A stretch of 64,000 nucleotides of DNA, taken from contig NC_088645.1 of NCBI RefSeq assembly GCF_964019385.1, forward strand, positions 45,423,729-45,487,728, read 5' to 3'. This document shows, in pieces, positions 1 to 10,558 of this stretch (the stretch's first letter is position 1; each line of letters begins with the position of its first letter). This DNA is from Sycon ciliatum (Eukaryota; Porifera; Calcarea; Leucosolenida; Sycettidae). The notes under the pieces were generated by a model, which worked only from the letters and a program-made list of their open reading frames with translations, did not search any database and was not told where the DNA came from. The position numbers and the translations under genes were made by a program.

Positions 1-400
1 TCACTATGTATTACTATTTATCACTCTCTTATTATTGACCCCCACAGAAGCTTGTGATCTCTAAGCGGTCAAATATCAGCATATATTGACCGCTCATATT
101 GACCACTTATTATTGACCACTTAGCCCGAGGACTTAGAACTTTTTCCTCAACTTAGAAAAAAATCAGAACTGAAAGAAGAAAAATCTGAAGCCAAATGCT
201 GGGATTTGAACCCAAACTGTCAGATTCTCAGTCAAAGAAATTGGGGAACATACTACAAGAGACAACTGAAAACTTCGGTTTACACAGAAGTAATGTCCAA
301 TGTAAACGGCATATATACATACTATTATACTATTACAATAGTATTCCTTTCTTCCTATAGCAAAGCAAAAACAGTTTTAGGTATGCTATGTCGTGATAAA

Positions 401-525
401 TCTATTATTGCCCTCATAATCGGTCAATATATGAAATATAGACCTCGTAAAAGACCTCGGGGGACCTCGGTCTTTTACTCGTTCTATATTTCATATATTG
501 ACCTCTTTAATCGTGCAATAATAGA
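401..525. mobile_element. Short hairpin MITE
   Basis: The two halves are imperfect reverse complements. It starts TCTATTATTGC and ends GCAATAATAGA, and the arms contain TCAATATATGAAATATAGA and its complement. It has no coding capacity. The AT-rich DNA upstream (1-400) contains several copies of ATTGACC in both orientations, which may be a decayed relative. No clear target duplication is visible. Confidence 0.6.
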
Positions 526-655
526 TACGTATTGCCCTATGCATTGCTGACACCATCAGATCCCTTGCTTTCATTTATAGATCGCTAGCTAGCGCTGGGA
601 GCTGTAGCTGGACTTCATCTCTTATTATGGATCCGTCTTTCAGTTTCCCAGTCCA

Positions 656-685
<30 letters not shown>
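656..685. repeat. (TTG)n microsatellite
   Basis: About ten uninterrupted TTG triplets. The surrounding 526-968 stretch has no recognisable gene; the ORFs there are short and lack family motifs. Confidence 0.9.
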
Positions 686-687
<2 letters not shown>

Positions 688-968
688 GTCTTCCCTTCCG
701 TTTCAGTTTTGTTTTTCTGTCTAACTACTTAGTTCTGTGTTACTTACGTTTGTCTTTTCGTGCAATATTATTACCTGAGACTACTACTTGTGCTTTGAGT
801 CGTGAGAGACTGAACCAGTTTGCCTTACCACTCGGTCGCGTATTACACATGGATGGGCAATTTCAAAATTTTCAATTTCGCTCGCCAGAGATGGAATTTC
901 ATTCACTTGGGCCCCCTGAAAAGTAGGCCAACTGAAAAGTTTGTGATCTCCTCCATCCAAAAGGTTAG

Positions 969-1031
969 CCCTTTTAAAAGAGCTGCCCCATACTTGAATG
1001 TGTCGTAAACGATGCATTGAAAAGCATTTTC
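969..1031. mobile_element. End fragment of a piggyBac-like MITE
   Basis: Starts CCCTTTTAAAAGAGCTGCCCC and continues into CATACTTGAATGTGTCG. This matches the left end of the complete TTAA-flanked MITE at 41288-41888, including its subterminal hairpin. Only the end is recognisable; the flanking tetramer is TTAG rather than TTAA. Confidence 0.6.
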
Positions 1032-1078
1032 GGCCAACAGGGCACGTTTTAGCACTCTCAAGTTGCTCTTTTGGAGGA

Positions 1079-2049
1079 GTCAGGCGAAATAGCACGTCAT
1101 AGTACATTCGAGATCAGCGGGAAGAAGATGACGACGTCCACTAATTTAGTGTCTGTGCACACGAATCTGCTGTGTGTGTTACTCTGTGTGTCAGCTATGG
1201 CATCATCGCCTGTGGTTTCATGCCTAGCATGTACGTCTGAACCATCCTGCAAAGTTTGAATGACGTGGGTTGAGCGATCGCTCCGCGAAATATACTTTTT
1301 GAAATTCTCTTCAAAGTATGTTTTCCATCATTGAAATTTCGAATTTCTTCGAATTTTTTGCTGAGAGGGGTGGCTTGCAACCTTGATATGGCTTGTTCCA
1401 GGCATGCTTTGGAGCCATCGCCTGTTGAAACAGTGGCGGGAAGCTGCCCTGCAACTGTTCCAACAGGAAATTAATCGATCCGAGAAAGCGCAAGTCCGCG
1501 AATCTCGGTTGAATATTGAGTATTTCAAGCCTTTTCACGACGAAGATGGAGTTCTTTTTGGAGATGGACGTCGCGGCAAAGGACATGGTGTCCGACTTCT
1601 GGTGTCTGGTGAAGCCAGGGATCATTTGTCCAGTCAGATCGGCAGCCTAACCGTCGGTAAACTTGTGTTTGGATCCCGTTCTGCTCGATGTGGTAGGTCA
1701 CAAACAATTTGATATCGCACAAATTGATCTCAGCATCGTGCGTACGGTATTTTATATTCAGAAAATCCCAAAGTGTCTCTGTGTGGCCGTCCTATGCCAC
1801 GAGAAACTCCAATCAGGCTCCTATGTCCTCTGCCTTCATCATTCATGATTGAATGTCCACTTCGTTTGAACAACGAACACAACAATTGAGGACGGCTTTG
1901 CAATGAAAAATACAGCAATACGGAGCTGAAAAAAAGACGAAAAAACGTGCTCAGGATGAGACTCGAGTACATGCATAATCTCCCAGCAGGTGAAACGCAA
2001 ATTTTTGTGAAAAATGCGTGTCGCCGGCTGACCAGTAATTTCGCCTGAC
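1079..2049. mobile_element. Non-autonomous DNA element with GTCAGGCGAAAT termini
   Basis: It begins GTCAGGCGAAATAGCA and ends with the reverse complement (TTTCGCCTGAC), giving inverted termini of about 12 bp. A second copy of about 970 bp with the same inner sequence lies at 45307-46276, which fixes both ends. Small ORFs in it are shadows; no transposase motif is seen. Superfamily is uncertain; the second copy's near 8 bp target duplication would suit hAT. Confidence 0.7.
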
Positions 2050-3129
2050 GAATAGGGCAGACCATCCTGGACGAAAAGTGGTACGACCAGGGTCGTACTG
2101 GTTGTGCCGCGTATGATGCCCGTGCCGGCACTCACTGACTGACTTCAGCTAGTTGGCGCACATAGCTTATGTTCTCAGTGATTTTTTAAAAGTTAAAGCT
2201 GTTTGACCAGTTTGTGTTTCAATGGCTGTCACGACTTAAAGTCACGTCATGTGCTATTGCCCTCTTTTGTAAGCATGCATGCAATTCGAAGAGCAAAACG
2301 CCTTTGATTTTTTCCTAAGCATGCATGCAGGCCGAAGCATTTTTGTCATTGAGAACTCAAAACACAATACACAGCCACTTGGTGTTTTCGCCTAAATTAC
2401 CATCAGCTTGCCAACCCGGCCGACCCTTAGCTTAATGCTGTTTCTATTGCTTTAAGAGGCGACGTCAACAGGAGAATTTGCATCAAAGTTTCGGTTGGGG
2501 TCACTCCACATTCGGCACCTTATAATCCATACCCATCAACGAATGTGTTTAAAACTTTCAATATTTTTGGGCAACTCGACTGGTTCTATTGAAAAGGAAA
2601 GACTGGGGCTATGAATCACTCTCCAACGAGCGTAGTGCTTTGAGCATAGCTCACAGAATGTCCGGGCCACTTTCCTCTATTCTTTACTGAAACCCCGGAG
2701 TACTTCTGGATAAGGTGATACCCACCTTAGATTGGAATATCGCTGGGTCGTTCGTGAAGTCCAGTGGTTCGCCTGGGTTGGCGACTTTGTGGCAGTGGTC
2801 AATGCCAGAACTTGTGTGTGCAAGCTGTTTATTCTAAAGCGTTCCACTCGGTACCGACGAGTCTGAAATAGGACACTTTCCTCCACCCGTTCAGGGCAAG
2901 GGTGATGATTTCACTGCACTTCTTTCAAAATTTGAAGTGTCGGCTACAATAATATGGAGTGACAAGTGGACTAAGATACAGATATGCATCCTCCACTGTT
3001 TTTGGAATCGTATGCTTTCCTTGCGTATGATCGTCTGTCAGACTCTGACAAAAGGTAACCGACAATAGTGGCATCATTACACGACCTGAGTAAAGAAAAT
3101 TGAAGTCACGTGTTTGTTGATGGGTCATC
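2050..3129. other. No gene recognised
   Basis: Mixed-composition DNA with two copies of AAGCATGCATGCA near 2270 and 2320. No ORF shows a known motif, and no exon of the ankyrin type is present. Confidence 0.5.
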
Positions 3130-3133
3130 TTAA

Positions 3134-3994
3134 AGGGGAAGTTAAGGCAAAAATTAAAATTTCACCAGTTGTAGTCTTCGGGGTGCTGAGTCGAATGGTC
3201 TTGGTCCGAGAAAGCTGAGACGCTCCCTTCCTACTTGAATCCCAATCGAACTCGCGCACTCCCACCGAAACTGGGTGACTGCGCCCTACTAGATGGGGAT
3301 TTGTATGCAAAATGTCACTAAAAGCGCCATTTCGTTCTTATAAAAGCACGGATGACCACGATTGGCCCATATGTTGTAGTCTTTTGGACGCTGAGTCGAC
3401 TGGTTTTGGTCCGAAAAGGCTGCGATGCAGCGTTCCTCCTTTATTCCCAATCGAACATGGTTGAACAAGCGGTCACGTGCTCCTGGGTGCCCAAATCACC
3501 TGGTCACCACGCCAGCAGGCGACAACTTTCACACCAAGGTTCAACTCGAGTTCAACTCGAGTGACAGGACTGCACCCAAAAAAGGTCAAACAGGCTAGTG
3601 AGTTGTACCCTGCAGGCACAGTGACCAGCTGACTGGTGTACGCAGGAGCACGTGACCGCTTGTTCAACCATGTTCGATTGGGAATACAGGAGGAACGCTG
3701 CATCGCAGCCTTTTCGGACCAAAACCAGTCGACTCAGCGTCCAAAAGACTACAACATATGGGCCAATCGCGGTCATCCGTGCTTTAATAAGAACGAAATG
3801 GCGCTTTTAGTGGCATTTTGAATACAAAACCCCATCTAGTAGGGCGCAGTCACCCAGTTTCGGTGGAAGTGCGCGAGTTCGATTGGGATTCAAGTAGGAA
3901 GGGAGCGTCCCAGCTTTCTCGGACCAAGACCATTCGACTCAGCACCCCGAAGACTACAACTGGTGAAATTTTAATTTTTGCCTTAACTTCCCCT
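3134..3994. mobile_element. Foldback (palindromic) DNA element at TTAA
   Basis: Left half (to about 3560) and right half are near-perfect reverse complements over about 425 bp. The ends read AGGGGAAGTTAAGGC and its complement. TTAA flanks both ends (3130-3133 and 3995-3998), as expected for a TTAA-specific insertion, although the palindromic end makes the exact border ambiguous. There is no transposase. ORFs on both strands are mirror copies of one another. Confidence 0.8.
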
Positions 3995-4031
3995 TTAAAG
4001 AGCATGGTCTTCAATGCAGCAACGCCCTAAC

Positions 4032-4133
4032 CTGAGATATGGACGCATCAACATCAGCTCCGAATCGCACAAGGATAATGCAGCCTATTAAGTGTCCAGA
4101 TTTAGCAGCAGCTTGTAGTGGCTTCTCACCATT
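4032..4133 (-). CDS. Ankyrin-repeat exon A (divergent)
   Basis: On the minus strand a 102 bp segment lies between an acceptor (TTCTTCACAG) and a donor (CAG|GTTAGG). It encodes 34 codons in phase 0, with PLQAAAKSGH and FGADVDASI, which fit an ankyrin repeat helix-turn-helix. It is the most divergent member of the exon series and lies at the 3'-most position seen, so it may be the older or terminal repeat. No stop codon, UTR or first exon of the gene is visible in the window. Confidence 0.7.
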
Positions 4134-4809
4134 CTGTGAAGAAACATACAGAAAAGAAACAGTGCTACTCTTGGAGTGTCCTTTAAAGCAGCTGTAAATG
4201 ATGCAATACAACCCCAACGATAATTTTATTCGTGGACAAACAAAAGAGGGTGGGAAAGGGCTGCAATGCCTTGGCGCAAAAGCCCACAGCATGATCTGGT
4301 AGCATCTAAGCCGACTGCTCAAGGGATGTGGTCGATATGTACAGGTGGTCTCCTTATCAAATGTCTTTTGACTGTAAATAGCACCGTTTGGCCCCAATTG
4401 TTACTGAGTGGTCGTTCTGACAGTGTTACCGAATCATCGGAAACCAGCTCAACAAGCTCCAACACGTTCAGCTTTGCCAATCAACTAAGGCTACCGTGGG
4501 CTGGAAGTGCGGTGGGTGATGTCGTTTGCTGTGCAGAACTCAGTGAAAGCTTCGCTGGCAAACTCAGGACAATTGTCTGTAACCAAGGTGGAAGGAAACC
4601 ACGCTCGGCACAGATTCGGTGCAGATACTAGACGAAAGCAATCGAGGTGGTGGCAGTCAGGGGAATGATATCAAGGTAACACATTAGATAATGTACGAGC
4701 AGATATTGTGGTATACATGTCATGTAATGTGAATCAAGAATAGAACACCTCCACAACAATGCCATATGCCTGCACTTCATTGCACTGCTTACTGAAACAG
4801 TCAACTTAC
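4134..4809. other. Presumed intron between ankyrin exons A and B
   Basis: No other exon or mobile element is recognised here. The last 150 bases (from about 4660) carry the repeated intron motif ACATTAGATAATGTAC..CATGTCATGTAATGTGAATC that precedes almost every ankyrin exon in the window. Confidence 0.5.
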
Positions 4810-4908
4810 CTCATCCCTTGCGTTTGGTTCTGCACTGCTGGATAGCAACAGCTCCACACTTCTGGCCCCGCCACTCCTCGCAGCATAATGTAGGGGCGTC
4901 TTTTGATA
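4810..4908 (-). CDS. Ankyrin-repeat exon B
   Basis: A 99 bp exon (33 codons) between CGTTCAG and GATGAG|GTAAGT, phase 0 at both ends. It contains KTPLHYAARS and VELLLSSSAEPNARDE. The normally conserved SSGADPN is SSSAEPN here, so the turn glycine is lost. It is one of the tandem single-repeat exons of a minus-strand ankyrin gene or cluster. Confidence 0.75.
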
Positions 4909-5158
4909 CTGAACGTTGTGGACAAAGCAAATAAGTTCAGTACAGATTAAAAAAATATCACGCTAGTAGCTGAAACAAACATACTGCTTCAATATTCGAA
5001 CATTCTAGCCGTGAATGAAATAACAAAACATTCTCTTCAGGGAGTAGCCAAGATCTCTTTCAAAGAGGCTCCCATCAATCTAGTTTCTCCATGCCAAGTA
5101 TAAAATCACTGTGGGTAAACGCTTCTTTTCAGCTCACACTTGTCTTGATAAAAAGTTC

Positions 5159-6058
5159 TAGTGCTGAAACGATTATATCGTTTACTCCTTACTTACTCGA
5201 TAAGAAATAGATCGAACGGTTATTTCGATTTTATCGGCTAAACGAGTAGAATGGTACTTGCGCTCGGTACGGGATTTCCCCCCTTTTGGGAGTCGCACAA
5301 AGCGTGCATGCATCGAAAGTGTTGCGAGTACGACACGAATATGTACATGACTGTACACTTGCAACATCGATGTACGTGTAAAGTACAAGCGCGATCTGAG
5401 TAACATCGACGCGATCACCGCTACGTCGCCGTCTTTTGAGCTGACTACTTTTCTTACATACAGCATGCAGGACGGGCAGGCTCAGTATGAATCTACACTA
5501 GCTGCAGGGGCTGGAGTTCCCTCCACGTGCGAGTAGTCTTGAGCTAAAGACAGTAAAGTGGTCTTCAGTTTCATGTTTTCCGTTCTGTCGACGGTTCCCG
5601 AATCAGTTTGCTCGACGACGAGCTACGCCTGGCGTCTGGGTCTATTTTGAGCATAGACAGGAAAAGCAACTAGTTACTTGTTGGTGCGCCTCAAGTGAGC
5701 TCATCGGTCGAAATCCGCCGATCTGCACCCCTGGCCGGCTTCTCTGACTTCATCGTCGGAGTCAGCGAAGTCACGGGCGAAGGGCACCATCAGCTCTGGG
5801 GTTGCAACCAGTGAGGTGCCTCTGTCTTGTCTGTATTCGTTTGGTCAGTCCGAACAGCTGACGGACTATTTGCGGGATCATCGGATCTATGCGCCCGCTT
5901 TCCGTCGTTGGCGATGTTGCACTCGTAATATTTTGGAAATTCACAGAATGTACATGATTGTACTGATGTAGTTACAATAATAATCGTTTAGCTGATAAGC
6001 CGATCGTTATGGTATCAGCTGACCCATTAAGGAAAAAACTGTTATCGTTTCAGCACTA
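5159..6058. mobile_element. hAT-like MITE, copy 1
   Basis: About 900 bp with inverted ends TAGTGCTGAAACGATTA and TATCGTTTCAGCACTA. Four copies occur in the window at equivalent intron positions. Short ATAAAAA-type sequences flank it. Ends of the TAGNGCTGNAACGATT type are known in hAT elements; the assignment is by terminus resemblance only. No transposase is present, and the 94 aa minus-strand ORF inside is not recognisable. Confidence 0.65.
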
Positions 6059-6346
6059 ATAAAAACAGAGAGATCTTTATTAAACAAGGCATCGTGTATT
6101 TTGTAAGTTTACATTCGGTGAGCTATACTAATCGAATATTGCATGCTGGGCATTATCCACTTGACCAGCGCCTAACTGATGACCTGCGTTTGAGCTGCAC
6201 CTCATTTTCATATGAAAGACTGGAATGTGACGTTATGGAAGAGTCCGCCATCACCATACACTCATTACACTACATTAGATAATGTACAGGGGCAATATGC
6301 TTTGGTTCTGCAAGAGTGCTCAATGCCTGATTCAGGCAGAGCGGTG

Positions 6347-6893
6347 TACACAAAGGCACACAATGAAAACCTTGGCAAATTAATTCCGTTGTGACTTAGA
6401 GTTTCATGGCTGAACCAATCATCAGACAACGATAATGGAATAGGAGACAGCGCTGGTATATCTAAGTGGAGAGAGGTGTGATAATACGATAGCGAGAGGA
6501 GTAATCGCGTGAATGTATACAGGGACAGGCTATTTTAGAGGCAGATGCAGTAGGCGCAGGTCTAGCACTAACAAGTACGCGCTTAATCTCGCTCACACAC
6601 CACACACACACACACATACTAACACGCACACACATAGTAACACCCACACACATACACACATACACGCTCACATTAACACACACACACACATACACCCACC
6701 CACAACACCCTAACTTGCACACGGGCGCACGCACACACAGACACCCACCCACCCACAACACCCTAACTCGCACACGCACAAACACACGCACACACGCATA
6801 TACACACACCTATAGACACATGTCCACACGCATACACAGGCATCTGTGTTCGTATGACAAATCTAAGCGCTCACAAACTCCTGCAATCACGCG
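6347..6893 (+). repeat. Left long inverted terminal repeat of the Penelope-like element
   Basis: Reverse complement of 9002-9570. It contains a unique outer half (CACAAAGGCACACAATG onward) and an inner (CA)n/(CACACG)n-rich half, and ends in CCTGCAATCACGCG. The start of the long ORF lies inside it, so the first 60 or so residues (Thr/His rich) are terminal-repeat translation. Confidence 0.9.
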
Positions 6894-8973
6894 CCTCAAG
6901 AACATCCCAGCGCCCTCGGAGAAGGAATACACCAAGAGCCTCCTGAGGCGAGTCGAGGAGGTCATAAAACGAATGCGTTGGAAAGCTCTCTTCACCCTGA
7001 AAGGCGCCAACGAAGATAGCGCCAAGAAGACGTACGGCTTCAAAACCGTGAACTGCCCACCCCAGATTGAAGAACTCAAGGCATTCGAGAACGCAATGTA
7101 TAATATGGTTGAGCATATTACGTTCCGCCGGGCTTCTAACCAGCTTCAAGAGCAGATGAAGAACGACGTGAAGAAGATCAGAGAGTGTGATGATATAGTG
7201 GTACCAGCGGACAAGACAAGAAACTTGTACCGAGTATCAGTCCCGCAGTATGAAAAGCTGCTACATGACAACGTGACGAAGCAGTACAAACTCGCCCCAG
7301 GCACCGACTACACAACGATTAATGCCGAAGCCCGCGATATAGCTGCCGATCTGCACCTGGATGACCGAATGGAATGTCTGGGCAAGGCACAAGCATTCGT
7401 CACATTAAAGGATCATAAAGCCGACTTCCATGACAAGCTGCAATGCAGGCTGATTAACCCTGCCAAGTTCGAAATAGGCGTCGTAAGCAAATCCATACTG
7501 GATGGTGTTATCGGCCCCATGCGGAGCAGCGTATGTGAGAATCTGTGGCAGAACATGCAAGCGGTCATTGAGTGGTTCAAGGGCATTGAAGACAAGCCGC
7601 GGTACACCTTCGTCGTGTTCGACATCGTCGAGTTTTACCCCAGCATAACGAAAGACCTTCTGCTGGATGCCCTGTCGTACGCCGGGACGCACGCTCCAAT
7701 GTCCAAGAAGGACATTGAGACGATACTGCACGCACGTAATTCATTGTTTTTCGACGGCGGCAAAGCATGGATGAAGAAGGAGAAGGACGGGTCATTCGAC
7801 GTAACAATGGGGTCGTACGACGGCGCAGAAGCCTGCGAGCTTGTTGGGGCTTTAATCCTCAGCAAACTCCGTCCACTCCTGGGCAACCAGTGCGTGGGTC
7901 TTTACCGTGACGACGGACTAGCGATAATGAAGGACGCCACGGGTCATGATGCCGACCGCACGCGCAAACAGATCATACAGATATTCCAAGCACACGGCTT
8001 AAAAATAACAATCGAAACCAACAAGAAGATCGTCGACTACTTGGATGTGACCCTGAATCTCGCCACTGGAACATTCCAACCATACAGGAAACCGAATAGT
8101 ACACCCCTGTACGTCGATGTGCGGTCCTGTCACCCACCGCAGGTGCTGAGACAAATACCCATTGGCATCAACAAGAGGCTGCAACGTATCTCATGCAATG
8201 AGGAAGTGTTCAACGATGCTAAAACGTTATACAAGGACGCACTGGCCTTAAGTGGCCACCCGAAAACCATGACATACAAGGATGAACCGAGCAGCAAGAA
8301 GAAAAAAGCGAAGAAAGGGCGCAGCCGCGACGTCATCTGGTTTAACCCGCCGTACAGTACCACGGTCAAAACCAACGTTGGCGCAAAGTTTCTATACCTC
8401 GTCAAGAAACACTTCCCTGAAGGGTCGGCGCTACACAAGGTGTTTAACAAGAACACAACAAAAGTAAGCTACAGCTGTATGAAGAACGTAGCGTCGATTA
8501 TCAAAGGGCACAATGCTGCAAAACTTCACTCGCGACCGCCAGTTGTGCCATGCAATTGTCGGGTCAAGGCGTCGTGCCCCCTCAACGGTGACTGCCAGTC
8601 TTCCGACGTCGTTTACGAGGCGCATGTAGCATCCAACGAAGTTAAGACCTACGTCGGCATGACAGCTACCACATTCAAGCAGCGCTACAACAAACACACT
8701 TCGGACTTCCGAAATGAAAAGTACGCCGCATCGACTAAGTTGTCCAAGCACATCTGGGATCTGAAAAACGAGAACCGCGGATTCGACATCAGATGGGAGA
8801 TCAAGGATAGAGCACCTTCATGCAGTAACATCAGCAAGAAGTGTGGCCTATGCTTAACCGAAAAGTTCCACATCCTGAAAGCTTCAAAAGCTACCTCCCT
8901 AAACAAGAGAAGTGAGCTGGTATCTAAATGCCCTCACCAGCGCAAGTTTCTGCTGGCCACCCCTATTACATAG
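6715..8973 (+). CDS. Penelope-like reverse transcriptase with C-terminal GIY-YIG endonuclease
   Basis: The ORF is 752 residues. Residues 1-45 come from the CA-rich terminal repeat, so a start at M36 (base 6820) or later is more plausible. The RT core has motif A FDIVEFYPS (D303), motif C YRDDG (397-401) and a DYLDVTL block (441-447) typical of Penelope-like RTs. A basic linker (about 525-540) is followed by a Cys cluster (C613, C615, C621, C627). The GIY-YIG nuclease comes next, with VYE at 633, TYVG at 645, R657 and E716. RT plus C-terminal GIY-YIG is the defining domain pair of Penelope-like elements: the nuclease nicks the target and the RT primes on it. The ORF is intact, with TAG at 8971. 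Confidence 0.9.
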   Translation: MHTGARTHRHPPTHNTLTRTRTNTRTHAYTHTYRHMSTRIHRHLCSYDKSKRSQTPAITRLKNIPAPSEKEYTKSLLRRVEEVIKRMRWKALFTLKGANEDSAKKTYGFKTVNCPPQIEELKAFENAMYNMVEHITFRRASNQLQEQMKNDVKKIRECDDIVVPADKTRNLYRVSVPQYEKLLHDNVTKQYKLAPGTDYTTINAEARDIAADLHLDDRMECLGKAQAFVTLKDHKADFHDKLQCRLINPAKFEIGVVSKSILDGVIGPMRSSVCENLWQNMQAVIEWFKGIEDKPRYTFVVFDIVEFYPSITKDLLLDALSYAGTHAPMSKKDIETILHARNSLFFDGGKAWMKKEKDGSFDVTMGSYDGAEACELVGALILSKLRPLLGNQCVGLYRDDGLAIMKDATGHDADRTRKQIIQIFQAHGLKITIETNKKIVDYLDVTLNLATGTFQPYRKPNSTPLYVDVRSCHPPQVLRQIPIGINKRLQRISCNEEVFNDAKTLYKDALALSGHPKTMTYKDEPSSKKKKAKKGRSRDVIWFNPPYSTTVKTNVGAKFLYLVKKHFPEGSALHKVFNKNTTKVSYSCMKNVASIIKGHNAAKLHSRPPVVPCNCRVKASCPLNGDCQSSDVVYEAHVASNEVKTYVGMTATTFKQRYNKHTSDFRNEKYAASTKLSKHIWDLKNENRGFDIRWEIKDRAPSCSNISKKCGLCLTEKFHILKASKATSLNKRSELVSKCPHQRKFLLATPIT

Positions 8974-9001
8974 ACAGCTATGACCGCTGCGGGTTTTTTG
9001 A

Positions 9002-9281
9002 CGCGTGATTGCAGGAGTTTGTGAGCGCTTAGATTTGTCATACGAACGCAGATGCCTGTGTATGCGTGTGGACATGTGTCTATAGGTGTGTGTATATGCG
9101 TGTGTGCGTGTGTTTGTGCGTGTGCGAGTTAGGGTGTTGTGGGTGGGTGGGTGTCTGTGTGTGCGTGCGCCCGTGTGCAAGTTAGGGTGCTGTGGGTGGG
9201 TGTATGTGTGTGTGTGTGTGTGTGTTAGTGTGAGCGTGTATGTGTGTATGTGTGTGGGTGTTACTATGTGCGTGCGTGTTA

Positions 9282-9325
<44 letters not shown>

Positions 9326-9570
9326 AGCGAGATTAAGCGCGTACTTGTTAGTGGTAGACCTGCGCCTACAGCATCTGCCTCTGAAATAGCCTGTCCCTGT
9401 ATACATTTACGCGATTACTCCTCTCGCTATCGCATTATCACACCTCTCTCCACTTAGATATACCAGCGCTGTCTCCTATTCCATTATCGTTGTCTGATGA
9501 TTGGTTCAGCCATGAAACTCTGAGTCACAACGGAATTAATTTGCCAAGGTTTTCATTGTGTGCCTTTGTG
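9002..9570 (+). repeat. Right long inverted terminal repeat of the Penelope-like element
   Basis: Begins CGCGTGATTGCAGG just 28 bp after the RT stop codon, runs through a (GT)n-rich section and ends CCTTTGTG at the target copy. It differs from the left repeat mainly in microsatellite length. Confidence 0.9.
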
Positions 9571-9702
9571 TACATTAGATAATGTACAGGCAGGTATTGT
9601 GGTATACATGTCATGTAATGTGAATCAAGAATAGAACACCTCCACAACACAATGTTGTATGCCTGCACTTCATTGCACTGCTTACTGAAACAGTCAGCTT
9701 AC

Positions 9703-9798
9703 CTGATTCCTTGCGTTTGGGTCTGCACCGCTGGATAGCAACAGCTCCACACTTTCGGACTTCCAACAAGCAGCATAATGTAGAGGTGTCTGTTGACA
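9703..9798 (-). CDS. Ankyrin-repeat exon C
   Basis: A 96 bp, phase-0 exon (32 codons) from CCTTCAG to CAG|GTAAGC. It has TPLHYAACWKSES and VELLLSSGADPNARNQ. It is two codons shorter than the usual 34 in the loop between the helices, and ends in Asn-Gln instead of Asp-Glu. It is the partner of exon F in the duplicated block. Confidence 0.75.
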
Positions 9799-9837
9799 CT
9801 GAAGGTTGTGAACAAATGAAATCGATAACATACACAC

Positions 9838-10558
9838 ATAGCCAGCAATCGCATGTCACCACGTACATTGAAAATCAACATAATTTTGCGAATCGATCTT
9901 TTTTTCAGGATCACTTTTCAACGAGGACGAAGCAAAGTCGGCCGAACGAAGCCTAGAGGAAGAAAATCACCCTCTCCACTTCACCATCACGATACTGACA
10001 TAGATACGAGATGAAACAACTAAAACATCCACAAGAAAACTGTACGGCCATCATCGCGCTGACTTTGGTGTGACTTTGGTCTGAGAATTTCTATCACGAT
10101 CAAAAATGTACGAGGAGCACTCAAAAATAAGCCACAGACGCACGTTTATCGCTCTCTACTCCTTTTTCAAGGCACAAAAGTCGACTCTCCACTTTCAAAC
10201 CAGGAAGCAGACATACCAGTGGTCCTTTTCAGCTGCTCCACGAGCGCAGGTTCACCAAGGGGCGCAGAGCAGCATCCATTCCAGAAAAAGAGCTAAAATA
10301 CGAGTGAGACTGCATGCCTGAGTACATGAGTACAAGTATGAGTACATGCAGAAAATAGTCAATTTCAGCGTTTCTGCTCCAAACAGCAACTAGCTTCGAC
10401 TAGAAACAAAGATTACACCAAAGGATCAAACAACAACCATTTTCTGCAGTTCTTTTTGCAGTTGGCTTCCTTGTGCTTGGCCCAGCACGCCAAAAACCAC
10501 ACCTCGGAGGAGTACAAAAATTACAACTCTCAGATGTCCTCGATTGCTGGCCATGATA
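9838..10558. other. Unassigned insertion private to duplication copy 1
   Basis: The equivalent position in copy 2 (about 19975) lacks this 720 bp. It contains no recognisable ORF or clear inverted termini. The join on each side falls in the flank of the foldback element. Confidence 0.5.

Larger units (their letters stand above)
6291..9570 (+). mobile_element. Penelope-like retroelement with long inverted terminal repeats, copy 1
   Basis: A 3.28 kb insertion in an ankyrin intron. The 20 bp target TACATTAGATAATGTACAGG occurs directly repeated at 6271-6290 and 9571-9590. Inside are a 56 bp left leader, a left inverted repeat (6347-6893), an RT-GIY-YIG ORF, and a right inverted repeat (9002-9570) ending at the target copy. 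The other units carry this target once with no insertion. The coding region is intact, so this copy could be the active one of the pair. Confidence 0.85.

Noticed and set aside
6462..6809. Cys/Val-rich ORF on the minus strand and its mirror at 9086-9457
   Set aside because: Translation of (GT)n within the Penelope-like element's terminal repeats; identical because the repeats are inverted.
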